The notes under the pieces: model-generated
What the model was told of the DNA's origin: nothing
Databases searched by the model: none
What the model saw: the letters and a program-made list of their open reading frames with translations, nothing else
Part shown: positions 1 to 7,820 of the stretch, piece after piece
Numbering within the stretch: the first letter of the stretch is position 1
Layout of the letters: each line of letters opens with the position of its first letter
NCBI GenBank assembly: GCA_016196035.1
Contig: JACPYM010000002.1
Location: forward strand, 236,534 to 300,533
DNA length: 64,000 bases
Source: Acidobacteriota bacterium
GTDB lineage: Bacteria > Acidobacteriota > Blastocatellia > RBC074
Direction: 5' to 3'
Translations under genes and position numbers: made by a program

Positions 1-2
1 CG

Positions 3-284
3 TTGCCGGATGGATTGCGCCGCAACGTGCGCGCCGATTTGGGCTTGGAAATCGAAGTCGCGGGACAGATGGCCGTCGCGGCGCAAACGCTCACCCACAT
101 GCGTTTGACGTTGCGGGCCTTTGCTTGCGAGATTCTCGCCGGCAACCCGCGCGCATTGGGCGTCGCGGCATATAACTGGGTCACGCTGACCGAGGCGCAA
201 CATTTCAGCCTGGGCAAAGCAGATCGCGTGATCATCGAAAAGCTGCGGCACTGGCAGCCGCGCCTGTTTGAAGAATTTGAGTGA
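3..284 (+). CDS. mutY: A/G-specific adenine glycosylase MutY, C-terminal fragment
   Basis: The frame is already open at the left edge, so the TTG at 3 is not a start; the gene begins outside the window. The 93 visible residues fit the C-terminal NUDIX-like domain of MutY: a LTHMRLTLRAF strand like the family's FTHFxLxL segment, and a tail LGKADRVIIEKL like the family's LPxAxRKI end. In the family this domain reads 8-oxoguanine opposite the adenine to be excised. The catalytic helix-hairpin-helix and 4Fe-4S parts would lie to the left. The frame ends in TGA inside the upstream part of the next reading frame. The call rests on a short stretch, but the pattern is characteristic. Confidence 0.75.
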   Translation: MPDGLRRNVRADLGLEIEVAGQMAVAAQTLTHMRLTLRAFACEILAGNPRALGVAAYNWVTLTEAQHFSLGKADRVIIEKLRHWQPRLFEEFE

Positions 285-327
285 TTTAAGCGCGGGCCTG
301 CCACTTCAGCTTTTAGAAACCAATTCG

Positions 328-356
328 TTGACAAAAGCCAAACTGCTTCCTATCAT
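328..356 (+). promoter_or_regulatory. Sigma70-type promoter of the SufR-like regulator
   Basis: A perfect -35 hexamer TTGACA (328-333) is followed after exactly 17 bases by TATCAT (351-356), which matches the -10 consensus at five of six positions. The expected transcription start is near 362-364, at the GTG chosen as start of the regulator. This would give a leaderless mRNA. I saw no CAAC-N6-GTTG site, the motif known for cyanobacterial SufR, next to it. Confidence 0.6.
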
Positions 357-363
357 CCTGCCT

Positions 364-1056
364 GTGTCAGTCGCTCACGTCGAAAACCTCCTAAAAGAAT
401 CGCGCAGCGCCATCATCGAGTTGCTCAAGGTCAAAGGCGCACTGACCGCCGAGCAATTGGCGGACGAACTGGAAGTGTCGAAGGTCTGTGTGCGGCGGCA
501 TCTGAGTTTGCTCGAAAGCGACGGCTTGATCGAATACGAACAGGAGCATCTGGAGCGTGGACGCCCGCGCTTTCTTTATCGCCTCTCCGACAAGGCCAGT
601 TGCCTGTTCCCGCGCAGTTATGACGAGTTTGCCAAAGAGGTTTTGACGCAAGTGCGGCGCGAGTTCGGCGAGGCGGGTGTGGCGCGCGTGTTGGAAGGCC
701 GGGCCAATGAATTGATCGCCGAGTTAAAGCCGTTGCTGACCGGCTTGAAAATGGAAGAGCGCGTCAAACGGTTGGTCAAAATCATTTGCGAAAAAGGCTA
801 TCTGGCCGAGGCCCGCAAGGCTAAAGACGGCAGCTTTCGGTTGCGGCAACGCAATTGTCCGACCGAGAAAGTGGCGACGGAATATCCGCATCTGTGCGAG
901 CAGGAGTTGCGCGTTTACGGCGAGGCGTTAGGCTGCGAAGTCACGCGCGAGTGCCGTATCGTGGAGGGCGCGACGATGTGCGAATACAAAATCACGCCGA
1001 TGACCAGCGCAAGCGAATTGCCGGCGTACACGACTTTGCCCATACTCAACAACTGA
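364..1056 (+). CDS. SufR-like winged-helix iron-sulfur regulator
   Basis: A 230-residue DeoR/ArsR-type transcription regulator. Residues 10-70 form a winged helix (AIIELLKVKGALTAEQLADE, then a recognition helix around VSKVCVRRHL). The C-terminal half carries cysteines at about 165, 178, 191, 197 and 206, in the NCPT...PHLC...C...MCEYKI arrangement seen in SufR, which senses Fe-S clusters. The frame is open from a TTG at 268, inside mutY. GTG at 364 is preferred because it lies just after a strong promoter and begins the conserved part. Position directly before mrp, an A-type carrier and ygfZ supports a role in Fe-S homeostasis. SufR identity is by motif only; a related MarR/ArsR-type redox regulator remains possible. 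Confidence 0.7.
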   Translation: MSVAHVENLLKESRSAIIELLKVKGALTAEQLADELEVSKVCVRRHLSLLESDGLIEYEQEHLERGRPRFLYRLSDKASCLFPRSYDEFAKEVLTQVRREFGEAGVARVLEGRANELIAELKPLLTGLKMEERVKRLVKIICEKGYLAEARKAKDGSFRLRQRNCPTEKVATEYPHLCEQELRVYGEALGCEVTRECRIVEGATMCEYKITPMTSASELPAYTTLPILNN

Positions 1057-1091
1057 CCAAATTGTCATTGAATAGGGAACCAAAAAGCTGA

Positions 1092-2195
1092 ATGGCTACG
1101 GAAACGGCAACGGCCAACATCACTGAAGAAATTGTTTTGAATGCACTGCGGGCGGTCAAAGACCCCGATCTGCACAAAGACATCGTCGCGCTCAACATGA
1201 TTCGCGACATCAAAATTTGCGGTGGCGTCATCGGCTTCCGCTTCGTGCTGACGACACCCGCCTGCCCGGTGCGCGATCAATTGAAATTTGAAGCCGAGAA
1301 GGCTGTGATGTCCATCCCCGGCGTCGAACAGGTCGAAGCCAAGATGGAAGCCGAGGTGCCCAAAGCCAAAGGCAACATTGACAAGGCCGCGCTCGAAGGC
1401 ATCAAGCACATCATCGCCGTCAGTTCCGGCAAAGGCGGCGTGGGCAAATCCACTGTCGCGGTCAATCTGGCCGTTTCGCTTTCGTTGATGGGCGCGCGCG
1501 TCGGCATCGTGGACACGGACATTTACGGCCCGAACGTGCCGATTATGATGGGCGGCAAGGATATGCCCCTGGTGCGCGGCGAAAAGATCATTCCGCCGGT
1601 TTATCACGGCGTCAAAACGATGAGCATCGGCTTGCTCAACCCCGGCGATAAAGCCATCGTCTGGCGCGGCCCGATGCTGCATTCGGCGGTCAACCAATTC
1701 CTGCGCCAAGTCGAATGGGGCGAGTTGGATTACCTCGTCGTGGACATGCCGCCGGGCACGGGCGATGTGCAATTGAGTCTGGCGCAGATGGTCGCCATCG
1801 CGGGCGTAGTGCTAGTCACGACACCGCAGGAAGTAGCGCTGGGCGATGTGCGCAAGGCTTACAACATGTTCGAGCAGTTGCAGGTGCCGGTCTTGGGTAT
1901 CGTTGAGAACATGAGCTATTTCGAGTGCCCCAACGACGGCATCAAGTATTTCATCTTTGGCAACGGCGGCGGCGAAGCGCTGGCGGATCGGTATGAAGTG
2001 CCTTTCCTGGGCGGCATTCCCATCGCCATCGCGATTCGTGAAGGCGGCGATCTGGGCATCCCCGTCGTGATTAGCCAGCCGGACGGCGCGCAGGCCAAGG
2101 CATTCACCACTGTCGCGCAAAACGTCGCGGCGCAAGTGAGCATTCAAGCGCTGAAAGCAAACAAGGCGCTGCCGGTTTTGAATTTGAAGAAGTAG
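1092..2195 (+). CDS. mrp: Mrp/NBP35-family Fe-S carrier ATPase (ApbC-like)
   Basis: A cytoplasmic P-loop ATPase of 367 residues that by family loads or transfers Fe-S clusters. Residues 10-90 are a MIP18/DUF59 domain. A deviant Walker A motif, SGKGGVGKS, lies at about 112-120, followed by VDTDIYGPNVP and VDMPPGTGD, all typical of Mrp. The CPxC cluster-binding motif usual after NMSYF is incomplete: Cys279 is present, but the second cysteine position reads Asp282 (ECPND). Some bacterial Mrp proteins lack this pair, so the protein may be a non-canonical member. The gene begins 35 bases after the SufR-like gene and precedes an A-type carrier. Confidence 0.9.
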   Translation: MATETATANITEEIVLNALRAVKDPDLHKDIVALNMIRDIKICGGVIGFRFVLTTPACPVRDQLKFEAEKAVMSIPGVEQVEAKMEAEVPKAKGNIDKAALEGIKHIIAVSSGKGGVGKSTVAVNLAVSLSLMGARVGIVDTDIYGPNVPIMMGGKDMPLVRGEKIIPPVYHGVKTMSIGLLNPGDKAIVWRGPMLHSAVNQFLRQVEWGELDYLVVDMPPGTGDVQLSLAQMVAIAGVVLVTTPQEVALGDVRKAYNMFEQLQVPVLGIVENMSYFECPNDGIKYFIFGNGGGEALADRYEVPFLGGIPIAIAIREGGDLGIPVVISQPDGAQAKAFTTVAQNVAAQVSIQALKANKALPVLNLKK

Positions 2196-2323
2196 GTTTT
2201 AGACTCCGATTGCAAATTTGAAATTGGAGATTTGGAATTCGAGATTCGCACTTATAGGCAAAGCTGGAAGCTGTCGAACAGTCGCCAGCGATCATCAATG
2301 ACACTATCTAAGGAGAAAACGAC

Positions 2324-2653
2324 ATGAATTTGACTCTGACTGAAACCGCCTTGGGCGAGGTGAAGAAGTTTATCGAAGCTGAAAACGTCACCCCCGAGGG
2401 CGGCTTGCGCGTGCGCGTGGTGCCGGGCGGCTGCTCCGGGTTCCAGTACGCGATGAACATCGAAGAGGCCGCACAGGCCACCGACGAAGTCGTCGAATCG
2501 GGCGGCTTTAAAGTCTTCGTGGACATGTTCAGTGCACAATACCTGGACGGCGTACAGATTGATTACGTCAACAGCGTGATGGGTTCGGGCTTTACCTTCA
2601 ACAACCCGAACGCGAGTGGCGGTTGCGGCTGCGGCAGTTCATTCACAGCATAG
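2324..2653 (+). CDS. A-type iron-sulfur carrier (HesB/IscA/ErpA family)
   Basis: A 109-residue protein of normal family length. The three cluster-ligand cysteines are present: Cys37 in GGCSGFQY and Cys101/Cys103 in GGCGCGSSF near the C-terminus. A-type carriers accept Fe-S clusters and deliver them to apoproteins. The start ATG has a clear ribosome site AAGGAG (2310-2315) eight bases upstream. I cannot tell ErpA from SufA or IscA by sequence alone, so no symbol is given. The neighbours (mrp upstream, ygfZ-like downstream) fit Fe-S maturation. Confidence 0.92.
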   Translation: MNLTLTETALGEVKKFIEAENVTPEGGLRVRVVPGGCSGFQYAMNIEEAAQATDEVVESGGFKVFVDMFSAQYLDGVQIDYVNSVMGSGFTFNNPNASGGCGCGSSFTA

Positions 2654-2699
2654 TGATTACAGAACGCAATACGGTACAGGGAGCGGTAGCAACCTGCTT

Positions 2700-2787
2700 G
2701 TTCGACAAGCTGCCAGCTTGTCGAAGCTTGGCCGTTAGCCAAATGGGTTAACAGCCGGGATTTCGACAAGCTGGCAGCTTGTCGAAC
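2700..2787. repeat. REPIN-like doublet, copy 1
   Basis: Two 26-base palindromes, 2700-2725 and 2762-2787, are exact reverse complements of each other. Each is itself nearly palindromic around TTCGACAAGCTG / CAGCTTGTCGAA. They are separated by 36 bases that include GGCCGTTA. A diverged copy with the same layout and a related spacer lies at 57843-57933. Confidence 0.85.
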
Positions 2788-2867
2788 ATACAACCTGATG
2801 GCTTCGAGTTCTTCAAGCGTGAATTGACCACGTCGCTACCGCTCCCCGTACCGCATCCTTTCATCGT

Positions 2868-3950
2868 ATGACTCGACCCGCACTTCAACCTAAGTTTACC
2901 CCGCAATTCGACAGCACTGCGCTGCTTGCCGATTACGGCGACGTGCGCGCCGAGTACGAAGCAATCCAACACAGCACAGCGTTGATTGACCTGTCGCCCG
3001 CAGGCAAATTGACGATCAACGGCAAGAACGCCGTGCAATTCATCAACGGCCTGGTCAGCAACGATGTTAAAACGCTGGCGGCGGGCGCGGGTGTGCTGGC
3101 TGCATTCCCTAACCTGCAAGGCAAGGTCGCGGCGCTCGCCAGCATCTACCACACGAGCGACGGCTTGTTGCTCGAACTCGACGCCAGCAACCGCGCGAAG
3201 ATTTTCAAGAACCTGAGCCGCTTCGTTCCCGCAGGCGAATTTTTCCTGACTGACATGACCGAGCAACTGGCGCTCTTCACATTGCAAGGCTCGCGCAGTG
3301 CCGCACTGCTCACGGCATTGGCTGGTCAACCAGTTGAATTCACCACGGCACGCACCATCACGCAAACCACATTGACCGGCACGCCCGTGCAAATCGCCGC
3401 GCACGCACGCACCGGCCAAGCTGGCTTTGATCTATTCGTGCCGGTGAACGCCGCCGCCGCCATCCGGCAAGCGTTGCTGACGAATGGTGCGCGGGCCGCC
3501 GGGCAAACAGCGCTCGACATCGCGCGGCTCGAAGCGGGCTTGCCGACGGAGCCAGCGGACATCAACGAGAATTACATCATCAACGAGACCGGCTTGACCG
3601 AAGCGGTCAGCTACACCAAAGGCTGCTATCTGGGCCAGGAAGTTATCGCGCGCATTCACTGGCGCGGCCAACCGGCCAAGCAGTTGCGTGGTCTGTGGAT
3701 TGACGCCACCGCACCGCCCGCCGCTGGGACCGAACTCTGGGCCACGAATGACAAAGGCGAAAGTAAGCAGGTCGGCGCAATCACCAGCAGCGTGCGCAGC
3801 CTGGCGCTAGATCGCGTGATCGCCTTTGGCTACGTGCATCGTTATTACCTGAACGCGGGCACGGAATTCACCCTCAAACACGGCGAGACGGATTGCGGGC
3901 GGGCACAGTTGGCTGAAACGCCCTTCGTCACGACATCCAATGGAAACTGA
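2868..3950 (+). CDS. ygfZ: YgfZ/GcvT-fold folate-binding Fe-S maintenance protein
   Basis: A 360-residue member of the aminomethyltransferase (GcvT) fold. It carries the YgfZ signature KGCYLGQEVIAR with Cys253. YgfZ proteins bind tetrahydrofolate and support assembly or repair of certain Fe-S enzymes, for example the radical-SAM enzyme MiaB. The N-terminal half has the GcvT-like run NGLVSNDVKTL, and the glycine cleavage T-protein partners are absent from the neighbourhood, so YgfZ is preferred over GcvT. The ATG at 2868 follows a REPIN-like repeat. The 3' end overlaps the next gene by 11 bases. Confidence 0.88.
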   Translation: MTRPALQPKFTPQFDSTALLADYGDVRAEYEAIQHSTALIDLSPAGKLTINGKNAVQFINGLVSNDVKTLAAGAGVLAAFPNLQGKVAALASIYHTSDGLLLELDASNRAKIFKNLSRFVPAGEFFLTDMTEQLALFTLQGSRSAALLTALAGQPVEFTTARTITQTTLTGTPVQIAAHARTGQAGFDLFVPVNAAAAIRQALLTNGARAAGQTALDIARLEAGLPTEPADINENYIINETGLTEAVSYTKGCYLGQEVIARIHWRGQPAKQLRGLWIDATAPPAAGTELWATNDKGESKQVGAITSSVRSLALDRVIAFGYVHRYYLNAGTEFTLKHGETDCGRAQLAETPFVTTSNGN

Positions 3951-4233
3951 ACCCAAAGCACCCAAACCGGAATTGACGGAACTCGATCTGGAAACAGCCG
4001 AACTGTTTTATACGATCATTTCGCGTTACGTTGACCACACTCAGATTTCCGGGCTGGTCATCGCGCAACTCGCCGCCCGCCTGGGCGAAGAGGGCGTCAA
4101 ACCCATCGCGCAAGGCGAATACTGGCAAGGCTACATGGCCAGCCGCCACATGCTGAACGATGCCAAAGAAGACATCGAACGGCTGACCCGCTTGATCGAA
4201 CGTATGCAGCAGCAACGCGCAACAACTGACTAA
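3940..4233 (+). CDS. Small hypothetical protein, coupled to ygfZ
   Basis: A 97-residue, acidic and helical protein that starts inside the last 11 bases of the ygfZ-like gene, which suggests translational coupling. It begins with a Pro/Lys-rich stretch, then a helix around LETAELFYTIISRYV and a C-terminal helix around DAKEDIERLTRLIERMQ that could be a coiled coil. I do not recognise a family. The overlap and codon use like its neighbours make it a real gene. Confidence 0.7.
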   Translation: METEPKAPKPELTELDLETAELFYTIISRYVDHTQISGLVIAQLAARLGEEGVKPIAQGEYWQGYMASRHMLNDAKEDIERLTRLIERMQQQRATTD

Positions 4234-4243
4234 AACTATTTCG

Positions 4244-4318
4244 CCGCAGATGACCGCAGACAAACGCTGATTCGGTTCAATCTGCGTTCCTCTGCGTTGA
4301 TCAGCGGCTGATTTGCAA
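4244..4318. repeat. Imperfect inverted repeat upstream of the rhodanese gene
   Basis: The stretch begins with GCCGCAGATGACCGCAGAC and ends with a roughly complementary TCTGCGTTCCTCTGCGTTGATCAGCGGC, which can fold into an imperfect hairpin. It fills most of the 101-base gap between the two genes. Confidence 0.45.
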
Positions 4319-4334
4319 AGGAGCTTCTTCACCT

Positions 4335-4664
4335 ATGCCCAACTACGGCATCATCAACGTCACCGAACTCAAAGCCAAATTGGACGCAGGCGACAAGTTT
4401 CGCCTGATTGACGTGCGCGAACCATCCGAACATCACCACGCCAAAATCTCCGGCGCGGAACTCAAACCGCTCGGTCAGATCACGCAATGGATGCAGGAAC
4501 TCGCTGACAAAGACGAAGAAATCATCCTGCACTGCCATCACGGCATGCGTTCCGACCGTGCCTGCCAGTTTCTGGCGGCGCAGGGCTTCACGAATCTGAA
4601 AAACCTGACAGGCGGGATTGACGACTGGTCGTTGCACGTTGATCCGTCCGTGCCCCGGTATTAG
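4335..4664 (+). CDS. Rhodanese-domain sulfurtransferase
   Basis: A single-domain rhodanese of 109 residues, the usual size for stand-alone GlpE-like proteins. It has the LIDVREPSEHHHAKISGA entry motif and an active-site loop HCHHGMRSDRA with the persulfide cysteine at about 67. The family moves sulfane sulfur to cyanide or protein acceptors in the cytoplasm. Proximity to Fe-S genes suggests, but does not prove, a sulfur-supply role. The next gene starts five bases after its stop. Confidence 0.9.
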   Translation: MPNYGIINVTELKAKLDAGDKFRLIDVREPSEHHHAKISGAELKPLGQITQWMQELADKDEEIILHCHHGMRSDRACQFLAAQGFTNLKNLTGGIDDWSLHVDPSVPRY

Positions 4665-4669
4665 CCGCG

Positions 4670-5041
4670 ATGGCCGCCGCTGACTTACCGCCGCAATACC
4701 TGCACGGCCTCGCCTTATTCAACGCGGGCGAATTTTATGAATGCCACGAAGTGCTGGAAGAGTTGTGGCAGCAGGCAGCAGGCGACGAACGGCAGTTGCT
4801 GCACGCGCTGATTCAAGCGGCAGCGGCGTTTCATCATTTCCAGCGCGGCAATTTCAAAGGCGCAATCGGCGTCCAACAACGCGCCCTCACCAAACTCAGC
4901 CAATTGCCAACCACTGTTTTGCAACTCGACACGCAGGCCTTCACGCTGGACTTGCAACGCTTTTTCGCTCAAGCTTCGCCTGCGTCGAATCAAACACTCC
5001 CATTTCCTAAAATTCAATTGCGTTATGACTGCAAAACTTAG
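4670..5041 (+). CDS. DUF309 family protein
   Basis: A 123-residue all-helical protein. The core FNAGEFYECHEVLEELW, followed by HALIQAAAAFHHFQRGN, is the DUF309 hallmark, with conserved His and Glu residues that could bind a metal. The function of the family is not established. The gene follows the rhodanese gene by five bases and overlaps the next gene by 17, so it is in the same transcription unit. Confidence 0.85.
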   Translation: MAAADLPPQYLHGLALFNAGEFYECHEVLEELWQQAAGDERQLLHALIQAAAAFHHFQRGNFKGAIGVQQRALTKLSQLPTTVLQLDTQAFTLDLQRFFAQASPASNQTLPFPKIQLRYDCKT

Positions 5042-5513
5042 ATTGGCAATCGTGAGTCTCTGGCTAGGCCTGATGCTGATGTTCAGCGTCGGCGTCGCAC
5101 CCGCCGCCTTCTCCGTTCTGAAAGACCAACAACGCAAGGCTGGCGACATCGTCAACCTGGCGCTCGGCGGCGCCGAAATCGCGGGCATCATCTGCGGCCT
5201 GCTCTTGTTGCTGTTGCTGTTCATCAGCAAAGAACAGCGCGGCAAGCTCTTCAACATCGAGGCGCTGTTGCTGGCGTTGATGACGCTGGCGATGCTCGTT
5301 TCAAAGTTCGTCGTTTCGGCCAAGTTGCACGCGATGCGGGCCGAATTCGGCGAGACCTTGCAAACGATGGCGGCGAGCGAACCGGCCAAGGTGGCGTTCA
5401 ATCAATTGCATCAGTATTCGGTCTGGCTGATGAGCTTCGCGATTCTGGCGGCGCTGGTGTTGATCGTGCTGTTGGTTCGCGCCACGCCCGCCGCAAAGAC
5501 AAATCATGCTTGA
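5025..5513 (+). CDS. DUF4149-type integral membrane protein
   Basis: A 162-residue membrane protein with about four predicted spans: near 7-28, 45-67, 78-97 and 133-152. The opening segment with a GVAPAAF motif and the overall pattern resemble DUF4149 proteins, whose function is unknown. The gene starts inside the end of the DUF309 gene and overlaps the pseudouridine synthase gene by eight bases, which indicates a tightly packed operon. Confidence 0.7.
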   Translation: MTAKLRLAIVSLWLGLMLMFSVGVAPAAFSVLKDQQRKAGDIVNLALGGAEIAGIICGLLLLLLLFISKEQRGKLFNIEALLLALMTLAMLVSKFVVSAKLHAMRAEFGETLQTMAASEPAKVAFNQLHQYSVWLMSFAILAALVLIVLLVRATPAAKTNHA

Positions 5514-6450
5514 TCCCGAACGCCTCAGCTTTGAGTTTCGCTACGACGAAGAGTTGCCGCCCAAAGTCCGCCCGCCGCGTCTGGATGAATTCATCGCGCG
5601 GGAGTTGCCCAAAATCAGCCTGACGCGCCTGCGCCGCTTGATTGCCGAGGGCGACGTGCTGGTCAACGGCGCGGCTTCGCTCAAGGGCGAACGGCTCAGG
5701 CACCACGATCAAGTGACGGTCAAATTGTTTGCGGCGGAAAAATCTTCAGCCACGCCGGAGCAAATCCCGCTCGACATCTTGTACGAAGACGCCGACCTAA
5801 TCGTCGTCAATAAGCCGGTTGATCTGCTGGTGCATCCGTCGAACAGCGAGAAATCGGGTACGCTGCTCAACGGTCTGGCTTATTACTTTTGGGAACAGCA
5901 GGGCGAAGCGGTGCGGCCCGGTCTGGTGCATCGGCTGGATCGCGACACTTCCGGCGTAATTGTTATCGCCAAAACGCCGCGCGCCCATCGCACGCTGTCC
6001 AAACACTTCCGCGAACGCTGGGTCAGGAAATTTTATGTAGCGTTGGTCAGCGGCGTCGTGGCGCAGGACAGTGGCGAGATTGATGCCCCGATTGGCAGCG
6101 ATGCGACGAAATGGCCGCACTGGTGCGTGCAACCGGTTGAACAGGGCGGACGCGCCGCGCAAACGCGCTATCGCGTCAAACAGCGTTTTGCCGCGCATAC
6201 GTTGCTGGAGTTGGAGCCGCTGACCGGGCGCACGCATCAACTGCGCATTCATTGCCAATTGATCGGACATCCCATCGTGGGCGACCCGCATTATCACAAC
6301 GGGTTTGATCCGCTCGTCCGCCAGCACAAACTGAAACATCACCTGCTGCACGCGGCGCGGCTGGTGTTCAAACATCCGGCAACGGGCAAGGAATTGGACA
6401 TGCAAGCGCCAATGCCTGCGCCAATGCGGCAGATCATCGAGGGACTTTGA
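5506..6450 (+). CDS. RluA-family pseudouridine synthase
   Basis: A 314-residue RNA-modifying enzyme. Residues 25-75 form an S4 RNA-binding domain (LDEFIARELPKISLTRLRRL). The catalytic domain carries HRLDRDTSGV with the nucleophile Asp145, and the RluA-type GRTHQLRIHCQ motif near residue 245. The family turns uridine into pseudouridine in rRNA or tRNA; the exact site cannot be deduced. The start ATG overlaps the preceding gene by eight bases, and the stop TGA overlaps the start of the next gene. Confidence 0.9.
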   Translation: MLDPERLSFEFRYDEELPPKVRPPRLDEFIARELPKISLTRLRRLIAEGDVLVNGAASLKGERLRHHDQVTVKLFAAEKSSATPEQIPLDILYEDADLIVVNKPVDLLVHPSNSEKSGTLLNGLAYYFWEQQGEAVRPGLVHRLDRDTSGVIVIAKTPRAHRTLSKHFRERWVRKFYVALVSGVVAQDSGEIDAPIGSDATKWPHWCVQPVEQGGRAAQTRYRVKQRFAAHTLLELEPLTGRTHQLRIHCQLIGHPIVGDPHYHNGFDPLVRQHKLKHHLLHAARLVFKHPATGKELDMQAPMPAPMRQIIEGL

Positions 6451-7352
6451 ACAGCTACGACATCATCATCATCGGCGGCGGCCCGGGCGGCATCAGCGCC
6501 TTGCTCTGGTGCCATGCGCTGGGGCTGCGCGGTCTGCTGCTGGAACAAGCGTCTGAGCTGGGCGGCCAGATGTTGCAGATGTTCCACCCGGTGTTGGATT
6601 ACCCCGGCTTGCTGCCCGCTGATGGCCGTGAGTTGCGCGATCATTTCGTTCAGCACTTACAGCAACTACAACTCGAAATCAGAATCGCGGCGCAAGTTCA
6701 AGCACTTGATTTGGCCGCGCATCGAGTCTGTTGCAATGGCGAATGGCTGACTGCGCGCGCGCTCGTCGTGGCCACAGGCGCGCGCCAGCGCCGCTTGGGC
6801 ATTCCGGGCGAAACGGAGTTTGCTTTTCACGAAGACCCGCACCCGCCGATGCCTTACGCCAATCAACCGGTTTGCGTTGTTGGCGGTGGCGATTCGGCAG
6901 TGCAAAACAGTTTGCTGCTCGCGCCGGTGTGCAGTGCTGTTACGCTGTTGCATCGCTCCGATCATTTTCGCGCACGCGCCGAATGGTTGCGCGCCGCAGA
7001 GGCGACCGCCAATCTCACGCTGCTGACCCACACCGCGCCGCTTGAGTTACACGGCACGAACCATGTTGAACGCGTGCTGCTGGCCGACACACGCACGGGC
7101 GCGCGCCGCGAGTTGCCGGCAGCGGCGGTGTTCGTGCGCATCGGCATCACGCCGAATACGGAGTTTCTGCAAGGCCAACTTGCCTTGGATGAGACGGGCT
7201 ACATTCGCGTGGATGCCAGGCAACGCACCTCGGTTGCGGGCATTTGCGCGGTGGGCGATGTCTGCCGGCCCGGTTGTTTGAGCGTCGTGACAGCGGCGGG
7301 TCAGGGCGCGGTCGCGGTAAAAACCCTGGCAGCGCAACTGGCGGGACGCTGA
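6447..7352 (+). CDS. Thioredoxin-reductase-like FAD/NAD(P) oxidoreductase without the CxxC motif
   Basis: A 301-residue two-dinucleotide flavoprotein. The FAD site GGGPGGISAL is near residue 10, the NAD(P) site VVGGGDSAVQN near 145, and a C-terminal FAD motif AVGDVC near 265. The redox CATC-type motif of bacterial thioredoxin reductase, expected between the two halves, is absent, so the protein is more likely a ferredoxin/flavodoxin-NADP reductase-like or other TrxR-fold enzyme. The start is a TTG that overlaps the previous stop (TTGA). It is the last gene of the left operon. Confidence 0.8.
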   Translation: MNSYDIIIIGGGPGGISALLWCHALGLRGLLLEQASELGGQMLQMFHPVLDYPGLLPADGRELRDHFVQHLQQLQLEIRIAAQVQALDLAAHRVCCNGEWLTARALVVATGARQRRLGIPGETEFAFHEDPHPPMPYANQPVCVVGGGDSAVQNSLLLAPVCSAVTLLHRSDHFRARAEWLRAAEATANLTLLTHTAPLELHGTNHVERVLLADTRTGARRELPAAAVFVRIGITPNTEFLQGQLALDETGYIRVDARQRTSVAGICAVGDVCRPGCLSVVTAAGQGAVAVKTLAAQLAGR

Positions 7353-7820
7353 GGCCGCAACCAGCGGTCGTCAGCCTGTTCACCGCCGGCTGGCAAGAGA
7401 AATAACGCGGCTGGCTGAAAGCCGGATGATGAGGTAAACGCCGGAAGCTTCGCCGCCAACCAAAATTTTGGCAGGGCAAAATGCAGCTTTGCCGGATTCC
7501 GCTTGGGTCTGACACAGAAGTCGCGGTAGAATCCGGCCTCGCAACTGCCAGTTCTGATGATTTCGTGAAGCTTGCTGGTCGGAGAGGCAGTACAAAATAC
7601 TTGATGGAATTGCTCCCACATCAAGTTCATCTTTAACAGAAACAGACAATCAGCGATTAACTACCGGACAGTATTGATCACCTGAAAATCGAGGTGATGG
7701 CGACGCCGGTGAATTCCGTTTCTACTCACAGAATGACCCGGCGTTTTCGAGGTTTGTTCAGCGCCTAAGCACGTTTAGGCGTTGGCTGAACCAACTGTCC
7801 CATTTCCCGGAACGACGACT
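7353..7820. other. Intergenic gap with one hairpin repeat
   Basis: I see no convincing gene here; short open frames lack ribosome sites and family features. An imperfect inverted repeat (arms 7751-7768 and 7775-7792, GCGCCTAAGCACGTTTAGGCG at the centre) lies near the right end and overlaps a possible TTG start of the next gene. Confidence 0.5.

Noticed and set aside
7147..7649. Several minus-strand frames in the gap after the TrxR-like gene
   Set aside because: They overlap one another, lack ribosome sites and show no family features.
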